Below, piece after piece: positions 42,899 through 51,891 of a DNA stretch of 64,000 nt. Source of the stretch: Pyrinomonadaceae bacterium (GTDB lineage: Bacteria > Acidobacteriota > Blastocatellia > Pyrinomonadales > Pyrinomonadaceae); assembly GCA_014380365.1 (NCBI GenBank), contig JACMJZ010000007.1, forward strand, positions 62,001 through 126,000, given 5' to 3'. Made by a program: the position numbers and the translations under genes. Positions within the stretch are counted from its first letter, which is position 1; each line of letters starts with the position of its first letter. The notes under the pieces were generated by a model. The model was not told the origin of the DNA, did not search any database, and was given only the letters and a program-made list of their open reading frames with translations.

Positions 42899-44293
42899 TT
42901 GTCACCACCACCAGCCTCCAATATATCCCCCATACGCGAGCTATCGCTCGAACGGTCGCTACCGCACAGCGCGGAATCCGAGCGCGCCATACTCGGCGGC
43001 ATTCTTCTCGATAACGCTCTGGTCAGTCAGGCAATCGAGTTGCTGCGGCCCGAAGATTTCTATGTGCCGTCGCATCGCCGCATTTACGTCGCGATGATTG
43101 CGCTCTTCGAGCGTGGCGGGGAGATCGATCCGATCCTGATTGGAGAAGAGCTCAAGAAAGAGAATGCGCTCGAATCGGTCGGCGGCATCAGCTTCATAAC
43201 CAATCTCACTTACGGCCTGCCGCATTCAACCAACATTGCCCACTACGCCAAAGTTGTGCGTGGAAAGTCGATGTTGAGGCAACTGATCAGGGCGGCAAAT
43301 AAGATTACGCAGGAAGCGCTCGAACAGGAAGATGAGCCAGAGATCATTCTCGATCATGCCGAACACGCGATTTTTCAGTTAGCCGACGAACGCGTGCGCC
43401 AGGGTTTTGTCCATGTTGAGCCCGTAGCCCGCACCCTCCTGGAGAAGATTCAGGAAATGGAAGGGCGCACGTCAGTCCTGACTGGACTGACCACCGGCTT
43501 CGCCGACCTCGACAAGTTGACTTCGGGACTCCAACGGCAGGATTTAATCATCCTCGCCGCGCGCCCTTCAATGGGGAAAACGAGCTTGGCGCTGATGCTG
43601 GCTGAAAACGCAGCCATTCACGTTCCGGGCGCAGTGGTGGGAATGTTTTCTTTGGAGATGTCGAAGGAAGCGCTGGTGATGCGCATGTTGTGTTCACAGG
43701 CAAACATCGACGCACAGCGCTTCCGCAACGGATTTCTTTCGCGTCCGGAGTGGACGCAGATTGGCAAGTCGCTCAGCACCCTCGCGGCGGCCAAGATTTT
43801 CCTGGACGACACCGCCGGCATCAGCGTGCTGGAGATGCGCGCCAAGGCCCGCCGGCTGTTCGCCGAACAGAAACGTCTGGATCTAATCATAGTTGATTAT
43901 CTTCAGCTGATGAGTGGTTCCGCAAAACGTGTGGAATCGCGCCAGCAGGAGGTTTCGCAGATCTCGCGTGAGTTGAAAGGTCTGGCGAAGGAACTGAATG
44001 TGCCACTGGTGGCGCTGTCGCAGCTTTCGCGCGCGCCCGAGGCTCGTTCGGACCATCGGCCACAGCTTGCCGACCTGCGCGAGTCGGGCGCTTTGGAACA
44101 GGATGCTGACCTGGTGGCCTTCATCTACCGGCCCGAGATTTACAAGTCGCCCGAAGAGCGCGAGAACATGCCTGACGACGAGAAGAATATCGCGGAACTA
44201 ATCGTGGCCAAGCAGCGCAACGGTCCCACCGACACCATCCAACTCCGCTTCACACCCTCAAGCATGCGCTTCGATAATCTCTATCGCGGGTAG
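42899..44293 (+). CDS. dnaB: replicative DNA helicase
   Basis: A 464-residue hexameric 5'-3' helicase of the replication fork. The N-terminal primase-interaction domain (LPHSAESERAILGGILLDN, about 20-38) and linker are followed by the RecA-like core with Walker A ARPSMGKTSLA, Walker B LIIVDYLQLM, VPLVALSQLSRAPE and the arginine-finger region RGPTDT-like KQRNGPTDTIQLRF. The probable start is TTG at 42899; there is no good ribosome site and no ATG close by, so the exact start is uncertain. Confidence 0.95.
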   Translation: MSPPPASNISPIRELSLERSLPHSAESERAILGGILLDNALVSQAIELLRPEDFYVPSHRRIYVAMIALFERGGEIDPILIGEELKKENALESVGGISFITNLTYGLPHSTNIAHYAKVVRGKSMLRQLIRAANKITQEALEQEDEPEIILDHAEHAIFQLADERVRQGFVHVEPVARTLLEKIQEMEGRTSVLTGLTTGFADLDKLTSGLQRQDLIILAARPSMGKTSLALMLAENAAIHVPGAVVGMFSLEMSKEALVMRMLCSQANIDAQRFRNGFLSRPEWTQIGKSLSTLAAAKIFLDDTAGISVLEMRAKARRLFAEQKRLDLIIVDYLQLMSGSAKRVESRQQEVSQISRELKGLAKELNVPLVALSQLSRAPEARSDHRPQLADLRESGALEQDADLVAFIYRPEIYKSPEERENMPDDEKNIAELIVAKQRNGPTDTIQLRFTPSSMRFDNLYRG

Positions 44294-44535
44294 AGTTGAT
44301 CGACCTCGAGACATTTCTTCATCCGAACAACTCCGAGCTCAGCCGCAGCTGTATAGGTCGGCCCGGAAATTTCGTTGACTTTTCATCTCGAAGGGCATAT
44401 CGTGCCGCCGTTTAGAGGGCCGATTCTCACGAGCCTCTGCGTTTCCTTGCACACTCGCTAAATCCACCCTCAGAGGGATTGTTGCTAATCCGAGCAATAG
44501 CCCTCGAACTCGACTCATCAAAATAGGAGGGAAAA

Positions 44536-46014
44536 ATGAAGGATCTAAGTTTCTTCACACGCCGCGACTTTATGAAAGGCGCGGGCGCGCTCGGCATTAC
44601 AGGCGTGGCTCTTTGGAGCGGGGGTTGCGAATCGTGGTGGAAAAAGATCAAGGACCGTCCCACGCGGCGAAACATCGCAAATCTTGCCGCCAATGATCCC
44701 ATCATCCAAACTTACAAAGACGCAGTCGCTGCGATGAAAGCGCTCCCGGCTGGCGATGGCCGCAACTGGACCAAACAGGCTCAGATACACAACGACAAGT
44801 GTGTTCACGGAAACTGGTGGTTTCTTCCCTGGCATCGCGCCTACCTTTTTAATTTCGAGGCCATCTGCCGGAAGCTGACCGGCAACAACGATTTCGCCCT
44901 GCCCTACTGGAATTGGACGACAAGCCCCAGCATACCTGCGCCCTTCTGGGGAGCGGGAAATCCGTTGCTGAACTCGACCCGCGTTGCCACTCAGGCCAGC
45001 GTCGCGAGTTCTTCGATGGTTGGGTCCACGACGATCACTAACATCCTGAACCAAACCAACTTCATTCTCTTCGCCAGCGACCAGGCTGCGACGCAGCAGC
45101 AGAATCTGGGCTACGGCGTGCTCGAAGGCACGCCGCATAACTACATTCACGGATTTGTCGACGGCGACATGGGCGGCTACATGTCACCTCTGGATCCAAT
45201 CTTCTGGTGCCACCACAACATGATCGAGTGTTTGTGGGTAGACTGGAACATCAATAAGGGAAATGCCAACACCAATGATCCGGCGTGGAGCGGCATGACG
45301 TTCAACGACTTCGTGGATGGCGATGGCAATCCCGCGCCAATCCAGGTAGCAACGACGCTTCTTTTTCCGCTGTTGAGCTACCAGTTTGAACCGTGTGCAC
45401 CGGGCACGGTGGGGCCATTGAAAGACAAGGCAACGCTGGAAAGATTCCTGCGCGAGGGAGCGCCACACAAACTCGAGTACATCAAGCGTTACGAACTGCG
45501 CCAGCCATTTACTACGAACCTGCAGCAGGCCGCACCGTCGCGAATCAAGATTGAGGCGGAAGCATTCCGCTCGGTGTTGGACACCGCGGGCCGAGAAAAG
45601 GCCGTGCTGACAATCGATGAGGTTCAGCCTCCGGTCAAGCAGGATTCCTTCGTCCGTGTCTACGTCAACAAGCCCGACGCGTCGGCGGCAACTCCAATCG
45701 ACGATCCGCATTACGCAGGCAGCTTCGCTTTCTTCTGCTGCGCTGAGGATTCCGCGATGAAAGGCCATGAAGGTATGACTCCAGCAAGCTCGCCTTCAGC
45801 CAGCCCGGTTCCCGCGGGCGCCGCTCCGTCGACCATGCCGAAGCTGCGCTACCTCGTGGACGTCACGCCTACAGTCCGAAAACTAAGTCAGGCCGGATCG
45901 CTTTCGTCTGACCTTGATGTGACACTTGTAACGGTTCCGGTTGAGGAAAAGAGACCGGTGGAAACTCCCAGGCTGAACGTCGGGCGTATTGAGCTCGCGG
46001 TCGCCAGGTTCTAG
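44536..46014 (+). CDS. Tat-exported tyrosinase / polyphenol oxidase
   Basis: A 492-residue type-3 copper enzyme that hydroxylates or oxidises phenols. A Tat signal is visible (TRRDFMKGAGALG, Arg9-Arg10). The CuA site includes His85, His91 and His100 (CVHGNWWFLPWHRAY), with Cys89 two residues before a copper His as in enzymes that form a Cys-His thioether. CuB includes His200 and His204 (GTPHNYIHG) and DPIFWCHHNMIE near 219-230. The C-terminal domain (about 310-492; FVRVYVNKPD, HYAGSFAFF, LRYLVDVTPTVRKL, LDVTLVTVPV) resembles the KFDV shielding domain of plant polyphenol oxidases. GGAGGG precedes the ATG. A small related-looking secreted protein follows. Confidence 0.93.
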   Translation: MKDLSFFTRRDFMKGAGALGITGVALWSGGCESWWKKIKDRPTRRNIANLAANDPIIQTYKDAVAAMKALPAGDGRNWTKQAQIHNDKCVHGNWWFLPWHRAYLFNFEAICRKLTGNNDFALPYWNWTTSPSIPAPFWGAGNPLLNSTRVATQASVASSSMVGSTTITNILNQTNFILFASDQAATQQQNLGYGVLEGTPHNYIHGFVDGDMGGYMSPLDPIFWCHHNMIECLWVDWNINKGNANTNDPAWSGMTFNDFVDGDGNPAPIQVATTLLFPLLSYQFEPCAPGTVGPLKDKATLERFLREGAPHKLEYIKRYELRQPFTTNLQQAAPSRIKIEAEAFRSVLDTAGREKAVLTIDEVQPPVKQDSFVRVYVNKPDASAATPIDDPHYAGSFAFFCCAEDSAMKGHEGMTPASSPSASPVPAGAAPSTMPKLRYLVDVTPTVRKLSQAGSLSSDLDVTLVTVPVEEKRPVETPRLNVGRIELAVARF

Positions 46015-46095
46015 TGGGCCCCGACAACCGAGCAGGCCGCAACCAGGGCAACCTCCCGGGGGCGGCCTGCATTTAACTCAATGCGGAGGAGTGAA

Positions 46096-46614
46096 ATGGC
46101 AAGATTGATCCTGACTGCATTGATGATGTGGGTTCTGGGCTTTGTTGGAACCGATTGCGGATCAGCAAAAGCCCCTGGCTCTCAGTCTCGTGACACAAAG
46201 ATCGATGAACCATTGGCGGCGCCCCCGGTAGTTCTAACGGATAAGCAGCCCAAGGGATCCTGGGGTGTCGCGAGCGATGTGCTTGCCGGCGACGAGGAAA
46301 TATTGGAAGTAGCGATTACGAAGGTTGTAAATCCAGGCAAGACACCAGTCTCAATCTTCGTCTATCTGGCGAACACCGAGAAAGGGAAGGCTAATGGAGA
46401 ACCAATCCTGGTTGGAAACTTTAGCCTGTACCCGCCTGACCGTCCGGGGAAGTTTCTCCTGAGTGCAGCGCCGGCGCTTCGTAAAGTCTCCGCAACTTCC
46501 AAGGGCGGGAATATGGTATTGGAATTTGAGATGAAGCGACTCGATGAGCAAAAAGCCTGGACGCCCGTCGAATTGAACATCGCGCCGCCGAAGTGGCGCG
46601 CCGCCGAAAAATAA
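46096..46614 (+). CDS. small secreted protein resembling the tyrosinase C-terminal domain
   Basis: A 172-residue exported protein, 81 bp after the tyrosinase gene. The ATG at 46096 has GGAGGAGTG directly upstream; the ATG at 46081 lies before that ribosome site and is rejected. A signal peptide covers about 1-22. The order of beta-strand words (PVSIFVYLANTEKG, GNFSLYPP, ALRKVSATS, MVLEFEMKRL) runs parallel to the last domain of the tyrosinase (FVRVYVNKPD, GSFAFF, TVRKLSQAG, LDVTLVTV). I infer a free-standing KFDV-like domain, which could cover the active site or help copper loading. No database comparison was possible. Confidence 0.7.
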   Translation: MARLILTALMMWVLGFVGTDCGSAKAPGSQSRDTKIDEPLAAPPVVLTDKQPKGSWGVASDVLAGDEEILEVAITKVVNPGKTPVSIFVYLANTEKGKANGEPILVGNFSLYPPDRPGKFLLSAAPALRKVSATSKGGNMVLEFEMKRLDEQKAWTPVELNIAPPKWRAAEK

Positions 46615-46665
46615 AGTCTCCTACCCCACTGACTATTCAAATGTGAGGAAGCGAGACGAACTGCA

Positions 46666-48150
46666 TCAGTCGATCTTTTCGGCGGTTCCAGTCTGGCGAA
46701 ACCAGCTCAAGAGGCGCGTCGTCAACTTGAAGTCATCCAACACGCTTGGAGTGGAGGCCATAAGCTGCCAAAACTCTTCCTCGGTCTTAAGCCCACCAAG
46801 AAGCGTCGGCTCGGTGTCGAGGGCAAGGTTGCGCTTGACGCGCGCCGCTCCCGGGTCTTTATCTACATTGTTTTTGTAATCATTACTCAACACCTGCAGA
46901 CGCCGTAGTAAGCCAGGATCTTTGAGAGCGAGAGAAAAGAGTCCTGAATACTTATAGGCGAGCAGGGCCAACTTCAGAAAGTAATCGAATTGCCGAACAG
47001 CACCATCCGCCGCGAATGAGATGAGCGACTCATCGATCGGCGCACCCGACTCTCTTACCAGCCTTGCGAGTTGGAGCTGCACCGATAGCGTGTTCATGAA
47101 ACGCTTGATGCGACGGGGATTTGGGCCGAGCGCTAGTAGGATCAAGTTGTGATGCTGCTGGTCAAGAGCTACGGTTAGTTCATATTCCTTAATGATATCC
47201 AGCGCGTCGGCAGCAGAGAGGCGCGGCAGGTCGTAGGAAACTGAAATAGTCTTCTCGATATACTCGTCCGGGTCGACGAAGAGGCCGCCCCCGGCATCTT
47301 TCGACTGCTGGCTGTATCTGACGGCCAAACCCTTGCGGATCACGTCGCGATCAAGGGCCACAACGTAGCCGCAACCTGGCGCATCCAGAAAAAGCTTGAT
47401 GGCCTCGAAGATTTCCAGTGCGGACTCGGGCAGGCAACGATCCAGATCGTCTATGAAAACGAAAACGCGCCGATCGCCTGCCGCCGATTTGTTGATGAGT
47501 TCGGAGAACTTGTCGAGAAATTGCTCGATTGACTCTACCTGGACTACCTGCCGCTCTACTGTAGTGCGTTCCAACACAGAGGCCATTTTTTCGATCCGCT
47601 CTTTATCCACTAATGCGGCTTCGTTGTCCTTCGCACTCTTCCCCCCACCCCAGGACAGCAGCTTACCGAAGAAGCCTCCCGATTCTTTGAGAGCTTTGCT
47701 AACGAAGTCTAACTTAACTACTGACAGCAGAATTCCGAGGAGTTCGATGATTAACGTGCGCCAGTTGAGCTTCCATGGGCCTTTCTCCTCGACTGCAAAG
47801 GAACGGTAGAGCGAGGCTTCGAGCTCACTCAACTTCACCACGTCTACGTCTCGGTTGCGCAACTCACCCAGTACGCGCAGGATCAGCGCGCGCCAAAGCG
47901 CTTGACGCTCCTGATATTTCCAGGCGTTGAACTGGATGAAAACGTGTGCCTTATCATCGAACGTCTTCTTCAACTCGCGTTCGAGAGCACGCATTAATGT
48001 GGTCTTACCAGTACCCCAGGACCCATGGATGCCGACCACGGTCGCGCCTGTGCTTTTCTGTTTGAGGAGAGGCGCGAGAGCCTGAGCGACAAGGCCATAG
48101 TTGAATTCAGGTGCGTCAGTCGGGATGTCTTCCAGGTAACTATGACCCAT
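46666..48150 (-). CDS. KAP-family P-loop NTPase
   Basis: A 494-residue NTPase of the KAP family (named for Kidins220/ARMS and PifA). Walker A is GSWGTGKTT (43-51), the family word QFNAWKYQ is at 73-80, and Walker B is VFVFIDDLDRC (229-239) with the typical DDLDRC. Between the A and B motifs lies a hydrophobic insert (about 131-168, LIIELLGILLSVVKLDFV) of the kind that places KAP proteins at the membrane. The C-terminal part is helical with no known domain. Third and last gene of a three-NTPase operon; the start lies 2 bp after the preceding stop. KAP proteins include phage-exclusion factors (PifA), hence a defence role is possible but unproven. Confidence 0.92.
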   Translation of the reverse strand: MGHSYLEDIPTDAPEFNYGLVAQALAPLLKQKSTGATVVGIHGSWGTGKTTLMRALERELKKTFDDKAHVFIQFNAWKYQERQALWRALILRVLGELRNRDVDVVKLSELEASLYRSFAVEEKGPWKLNWRTLIIELLGILLSVVKLDFVSKALKESGGFFGKLLSWGGGKSAKDNEAALVDKERIEKMASVLERTTVERQVVQVESIEQFLDKFSELINKSAAGDRRVFVFIDDLDRCLPESALEIFEAIKLFLDAPGCGYVVALDRDVIRKGLAVRYSQQSKDAGGGLFVDPDEYIEKTISVSYDLPRLSAADALDIIKEYELTVALDQQHHNLILLALGPNPRRIKRFMNTLSVQLQLARLVRESGAPIDESLISFAADGAVRQFDYFLKLALLAYKYSGLFSLALKDPGLLRRLQVLSNDYKNNVDKDPGAARVKRNLALDTEPTLLGGLKTEEEFWQLMASTPSVLDDFKLTTRLLSWFRQTGTAEKID

Positions 48151-48152
48151 GC

Positions 48153-50687
48153 TTACCTCAATGGGGAGTAGTCGCGTTCAGCGGCGCGCTCCCGCTCGCG
48201 CCACCTGTCGATCACATGCTGTGGAGCTGGGCCAAGCAATCTCTCGAATGCGTCCCACAAGCGGAATTCAGCGTTGTGTTTCCATCTCAGGAGACCAAAA
48301 GTCTCCAGACTGTCGCGCAGGATATTATCCGCCCTGATTAGGTCTTCTACCGATTGGCTACGGATGTAAATCTCTCTCAGCGTCCGATTAGCGTAATTCA
48401 GAAAAGTTTCTACTTTGGACAAACGTATCCAGGTCAGCAGTAAACCTGTGAAGATCGCCAGCAGTCCCGTTAGAAAAAAGAGAATTCGGTAAGTGGTATA
48501 TTTCCTGTGAGCGTCCTCGGGGTTGAAGGAATTACGAGCGAGAAAGCCAGCGATGGTATCGCTCAAGAAAAATAATGCAATGCCGCCAACCATGGAGACG
48601 AATACGACCATGAGTTGCGGCCCCGAAAGCGCTAACCGAAGTTTACTACTCAGCGTTGGGGGCCGCGTTAGCTCGGCGTAGGTGGCATGTAATTTCGGTA
48701 CATCTTCTCCCTCTTGTTTGCTCAGCATTTCCTGCTCTCGTTTAGACTGCGCATCACTTCGTTCCGCTTCCAAACGTTCGTAGAAACTCCGGAGCTCAGC
48801 GTTGCGTTTCTGGTCAAGCTCTTCGACCTGGGTCTTGAGACTCTTGATGAATTCTCCACGCATGTCCGCCTCGCGCTTCGCCAGCGCATCGTTGAGCATT
48901 GCAATCTGTTGTCCCACCAAGCTGCGCTGATCTTGCAGTTCGGTTACCAGGCCTGCATTGGCGTGTGCACTGGCTTCCTTGATGCGGACTTCAAGCTGTG
49001 CCATCAGCTCCTGGTTTTCATTCTTGCGGGCTGCCAACTCGACCGCTCGGGCGTCTGTAGGCAGCGGACTGCCTGCCCCCCCATGCAGATAGCTGCGCAG
49101 GTCGGCAGCGAGCTGAGTCATCACCTCAGGTTCCGTCAAGTCGTACCAAAGCAGCTTGAAAGGGCGTGACGCCTTTAGAATTGCGAGCAGATCGTCGTCA
49201 ATGTTGCCGTCGGCAATGAAGCAACCGACCAGATCAGGGGTTGTCTTGTAGACCTCTTCGACGCGGTCGAGAAAGACCTTGGCCTGGTCATGCAAATCGG
49301 CTTGATGGACAGCGTGTCTTATCTCAACAACTATTCTCGGCTGGTCGTTGAAATAGCCAATAACGTCAAACATAATTCCGGTGGCCGTGGCTGCCTGCGC
49401 TCGGGCTTCAAATCCCTCCTGCTCCAGCACCGCCCTGACGCGTAGAGCTGCCGCCTCTATGCCGAGGCGTTGTCCAATCTGTCCAGCAGCTTGATCGACC
49501 TCCTGCGAAGTGATTGGATTGCGGAAGCCGTCAGTGTTCCGAAAAAGAACCCGGCAAAGAGTAAGGACGCCACGAATGTTGCCGTCGCTCGTTTGCACGA
49601 TCATCTCAGCTTCTGCGTTTCCAAATATTTTGGTGTTCAGATCCGGCACGCGTTTTTTGACTATTTCCAATACATCAGGAGCGGTAAGTTTTACCAACTC
49701 GATTGGGCCCAACTGTGTGAATCGATCATGGAAGTCTCTTTGCGTCTCCCAGCCGCTCCAATAACCGGAGACGAACACGAGCACCGCGTGCGGGGCCAGC
49801 CGTTCGAGCAATCTTTTGAGCCAGGTTATATTTCCCCCGCCCTGTTGCGACTTATCGAACCGGGTCAGGTGCTCCAGTTCATCAATCATTAGCACGAAAG
49901 GGATCTCAAGATGTCGGTGGATTGCCGCGAGGGCGATGAGAACTCCGGCCGCGTCTTCATCGGTGGATAAGTCCTTTGAAAGGCGGCGAACTGCCCGTTC
50001 GTCCTCCCGCAGGGGGAGTGCCGCCAGCCAACGAAGTGAGGCAGCGGCGGTGTCAATCCACACAGTGCCTGCGAGTGCGCGTCGTACATCTTCACTAACC
50101 CCAGCGCAAATCGCTTCGATTAGTTTCTCAAACTCATGGTCGACTGCTGAAACGTTGAGTAGGTTTTCTTTGATCAGCGTCAAGATTGCTTCAGGCTCGC
50201 GATTCAACCGATCCACGGCTGCTTCGGTCAGTTTCGTCTTTGCCGCCACGGCTTGGCCGGCCTTCGCATAGAGACGAAGCATTAATTGCTCAACGAAACC
50301 GCGTTCGCTCGACGGTCGGAGTCCGCTCGGATTCAGTTCCCGTCCGATCGTAAGTCGAAACCAGTTGAGTCGATCGGTTTCCAGCCCGGCCACCCGAATG
50401 ATCGTGAGATCGGGATAATCCTTGCCAATGGTCTCTTCTAATTTCGCGGCCGCGTCCAGTAGGAGGTGGGTCTTGCCCGTCCCGTAGTCCCCGCGCACCG
50501 CATTGATTAGGGTTTCGAGCTTCGTGTCCGGTTGTGTCTTGAGGTCCAGCCACTGTTGCGCATATGTCTCAACTCGCCGCCGCGCCTGTTCGATGGCGGG
50601 CGTGACGACTGTCGCACGGCTTACCTCTCTTGCTTGCCCTTTCAAAGCAACGACAGGGTAATCAGGGAAAAGGTTGGCCTCGCGCAT
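48153..50687 (-). CDS. AAA-type ATPase with nuclease-like, coiled-coil and two-helix membrane domains
   Basis: An 844-residue multidomain protein. Walker A is GDYGTGKTH (66-74) and Walker B is PFVLMIDELEHL (263-274). A helical lid follows to about 400. Residues 415-530 look like a restriction-endonuclease fold: GFEARAQAAT, IMFDVIGYF with Asp441, RIVVEIRHAV with Glu455-x-Arg457 (Arg where PD-(D/E)xK nucleases have Lys), then PDLVGCFIADG. Residues about 545-655 are a long coiled coil, and 691-715 and 733-755 are two membrane helices. It starts one base after the stop of the upstream gene (TAA-ATG), so expression is coupled. I know no characterised protein with this exact layout. Confidence 0.85.
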   Translation of the reverse strand: MREANLFPDYPVVALKGQAREVSRATVVTPAIEQARRRVETYAQQWLDLKTQPDTKLETLINAVRGDYGTGKTHLLLDAAAKLEETIGKDYPDLTIIRVAGLETDRLNWFRLTIGRELNPSGLRPSSERGFVEQLMLRLYAKAGQAVAAKTKLTEAAVDRLNREPEAILTLIKENLLNVSAVDHEFEKLIEAICAGVSEDVRRALAGTVWIDTAAASLRWLAALPLREDERAVRRLSKDLSTDEDAAGVLIALAAIHRHLEIPFVLMIDELEHLTRFDKSQQGGGNITWLKRLLERLAPHAVLVFVSGYWSGWETQRDFHDRFTQLGPIELVKLTAPDVLEIVKKRVPDLNTKIFGNAEAEMIVQTSDGNIRGVLTLCRVLFRNTDGFRNPITSQEVDQAAGQIGQRLGIEAAALRVRAVLEQEGFEARAQAATATGIMFDVIGYFNDQPRIVVEIRHAVHQADLHDQAKVFLDRVEEVYKTTPDLVGCFIADGNIDDDLLAILKASRPFKLLWYDLTEPEVMTQLAADLRSYLHGGAGSPLPTDARAVELAARKNENQELMAQLEVRIKEASAHANAGLVTELQDQRSLVGQQIAMLNDALAKREADMRGEFIKSLKTQVEELDQKRNAELRSFYERLEAERSDAQSKREQEMLSKQEGEDVPKLHATYAELTRPPTLSSKLRLALSGPQLMVVFVSMVGGIALFFLSDTIAGFLARNSFNPEDAHRKYTTYRILFFLTGLLAIFTGLLLTWIRLSKVETFLNYANRTLREIYIRSQSVEDLIRADNILRDSLETFGLLRWKHNAEFRLWDAFERLLGPAPQHVIDRWRERERAAERDYSPLR

Positions 50688-51671
50688 TTATGCCACCAGT
50701 CTCTCGTATTCGCGCGAGAGAGGAAGTAAGTGTGTCTTTACGTCTTTTTCCGCCACCTCCGAAATATCAAAGTCGGCAGGGAGCGTTTGCAATCGAGACG
50801 AGATCATCCTGTCAAGAATCACCGCGAATTGTTTCAGGCTGATGGAATCTCCTGACACGAGCCCCAGGACCTTATTCGAAGCAAAGGCGCCGCTAATATC
50901 TTTCTCACTGAACGGGAACAGCGGATACTTTGCCAGCCACGGCACTTTCACGTCGCTATCGCGAAACGCATCGATGCGGTGTTTGACGAAGCTGACAGCC
51001 CAGTCAGCCGACAGGGGCAGCATGCGAAAGGGCGTAATCTGGCGCTTACCGGCACCCGACAACTCGTTGAACAGCTCATTGACATTGGAAAGCAGAAAGA
51101 GGAATACGATCCATTTCTTGCGGCCGGCGGTGAGTTGGTCGAACATCTCGATTGCCCTGTCTAAGGCACCACCTGGGACAAGATTATCGACGACAACGCA
51201 GCAATAGGAGCCTCGGCTGATCTCCTTTTCAATCTTGGATTGGACCTCATTGATGCGCTCGATTTGCTTAAGCGGGTCGGCCATTCTCTCCAGAGACCAT
51301 TCGTCGAAGATATGCCACTCTCCTGTTTTAGGCTTGCACTGTTTCAACCAGCTAATCAGGTACTGTGCCATGCTCGTTTTACCTGTACCCTCATTGCCGT
51401 AGATCGAAAACGCGAATGAGCTAAGGCCGGTGCCCGGTGGTTTCTCCCGATAGCCTTTCATGCGCGCGAAACTTTGGAAATTTCCCATGAAGGTGCCAAA
51501 CGCACCAGCATCCGGACTAAACATCGTCTCAAGCACAGGTTCCAGGTTAATGAGCAATGGATTGTTCGCGAGATCGTTCTGGGCAGTCACGTCAAGCAAC
51601 CCATCGAGGGGCTGAAGCGGGCTGAAGGGGTTATCTTTTAGCGCGAACGCTTTCCGATAGTCGTAAGCCAT
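50688..51671 (-). CDS. P-loop NTPase, first gene of the three-NTPase operon
   Basis: A 327-residue NTPase with Walker A YGNEGTGKTS (91-100) and a Walker B-like strand CCVVVDNL (157-164) in which Asn follows the Asp instead of Glu. The N-terminal NPFSPLQPL and the arrangement recall AAA/ORC-type switch ATPases; the C-terminal half is helical with no known domain. There is no membrane segment. It is the promoter-proximal gene; its promoter must lie in the 220 bp shared with alr. The Walker B change may mean weak hydrolysis, so it could act as a nucleotide-binding regulator of the other two (inference). Confidence 0.82.
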   Translation of the reverse strand: MAYDYRKAFALKDNPFSPLQPLDGLLDVTAQNDLANNPLLINLEPVLETMFSPDAGAFGTFMGNFQSFARMKGYREKPPGTGLSSFAFSIYGNEGTGKTSMAQYLISWLKQCKPKTGEWHIFDEWSLERMADPLKQIERINEVQSKIEKEISRGSYCCVVVDNLVPGGALDRAIEMFDQLTAGRKKWIVFLFLLSNVNELFNELSGAGKRQITPFRMLPLSADWAVSFVKHRIDAFRDSDVKVPWLAKYPLFPFSEKDISGAFASNKVLGLVSGDSISLKQFAVILDRMISSRLQTLPADFDISEVAEKDVKTHLLPLSREYERLVA

Positions 51672-51803
51672 AGAATTAATTGTGCCAGGTGTTAGGCTAC
51701 GTTCGGACGTGAGTTAACGTCTGAAAGCAGTGACAAGAGGCTTTCAACTGACGTCTCTGGGATGTTTGATATATCACATTCCCGGAGGAATTGTAAGTTA
51801 TTT

Positions 51804-51816
51804 ATACCTTAGGTAT
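51804..51816. promoter_or_regulatory. ATACCTTAGGTAT palindrome in the divergent promoter region
   Basis: A 6-bp inverted repeat with 1-nt centre in an AT-rich patch between the divergently transcribed NTPase operon and alr. It has the look of a small operator. A second palindrome, ACGTTCGGACGT, lies nearer the NTPase start at about 51698. Confidence 0.3.
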
Positions 51817-51891
51817 TGGATAGGAACCCCGCTTGTGTGTTTTACAATCGATGGCTAGACTGCTGATTGCATCGAGCCGTCAAATCTTAGA

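Noticed and set aside
46666-51671. Assignment of the three NTPases to a named defence system
   Set aside because: The domain layout does not match any system I can name with confidence; it is left as unassigned.
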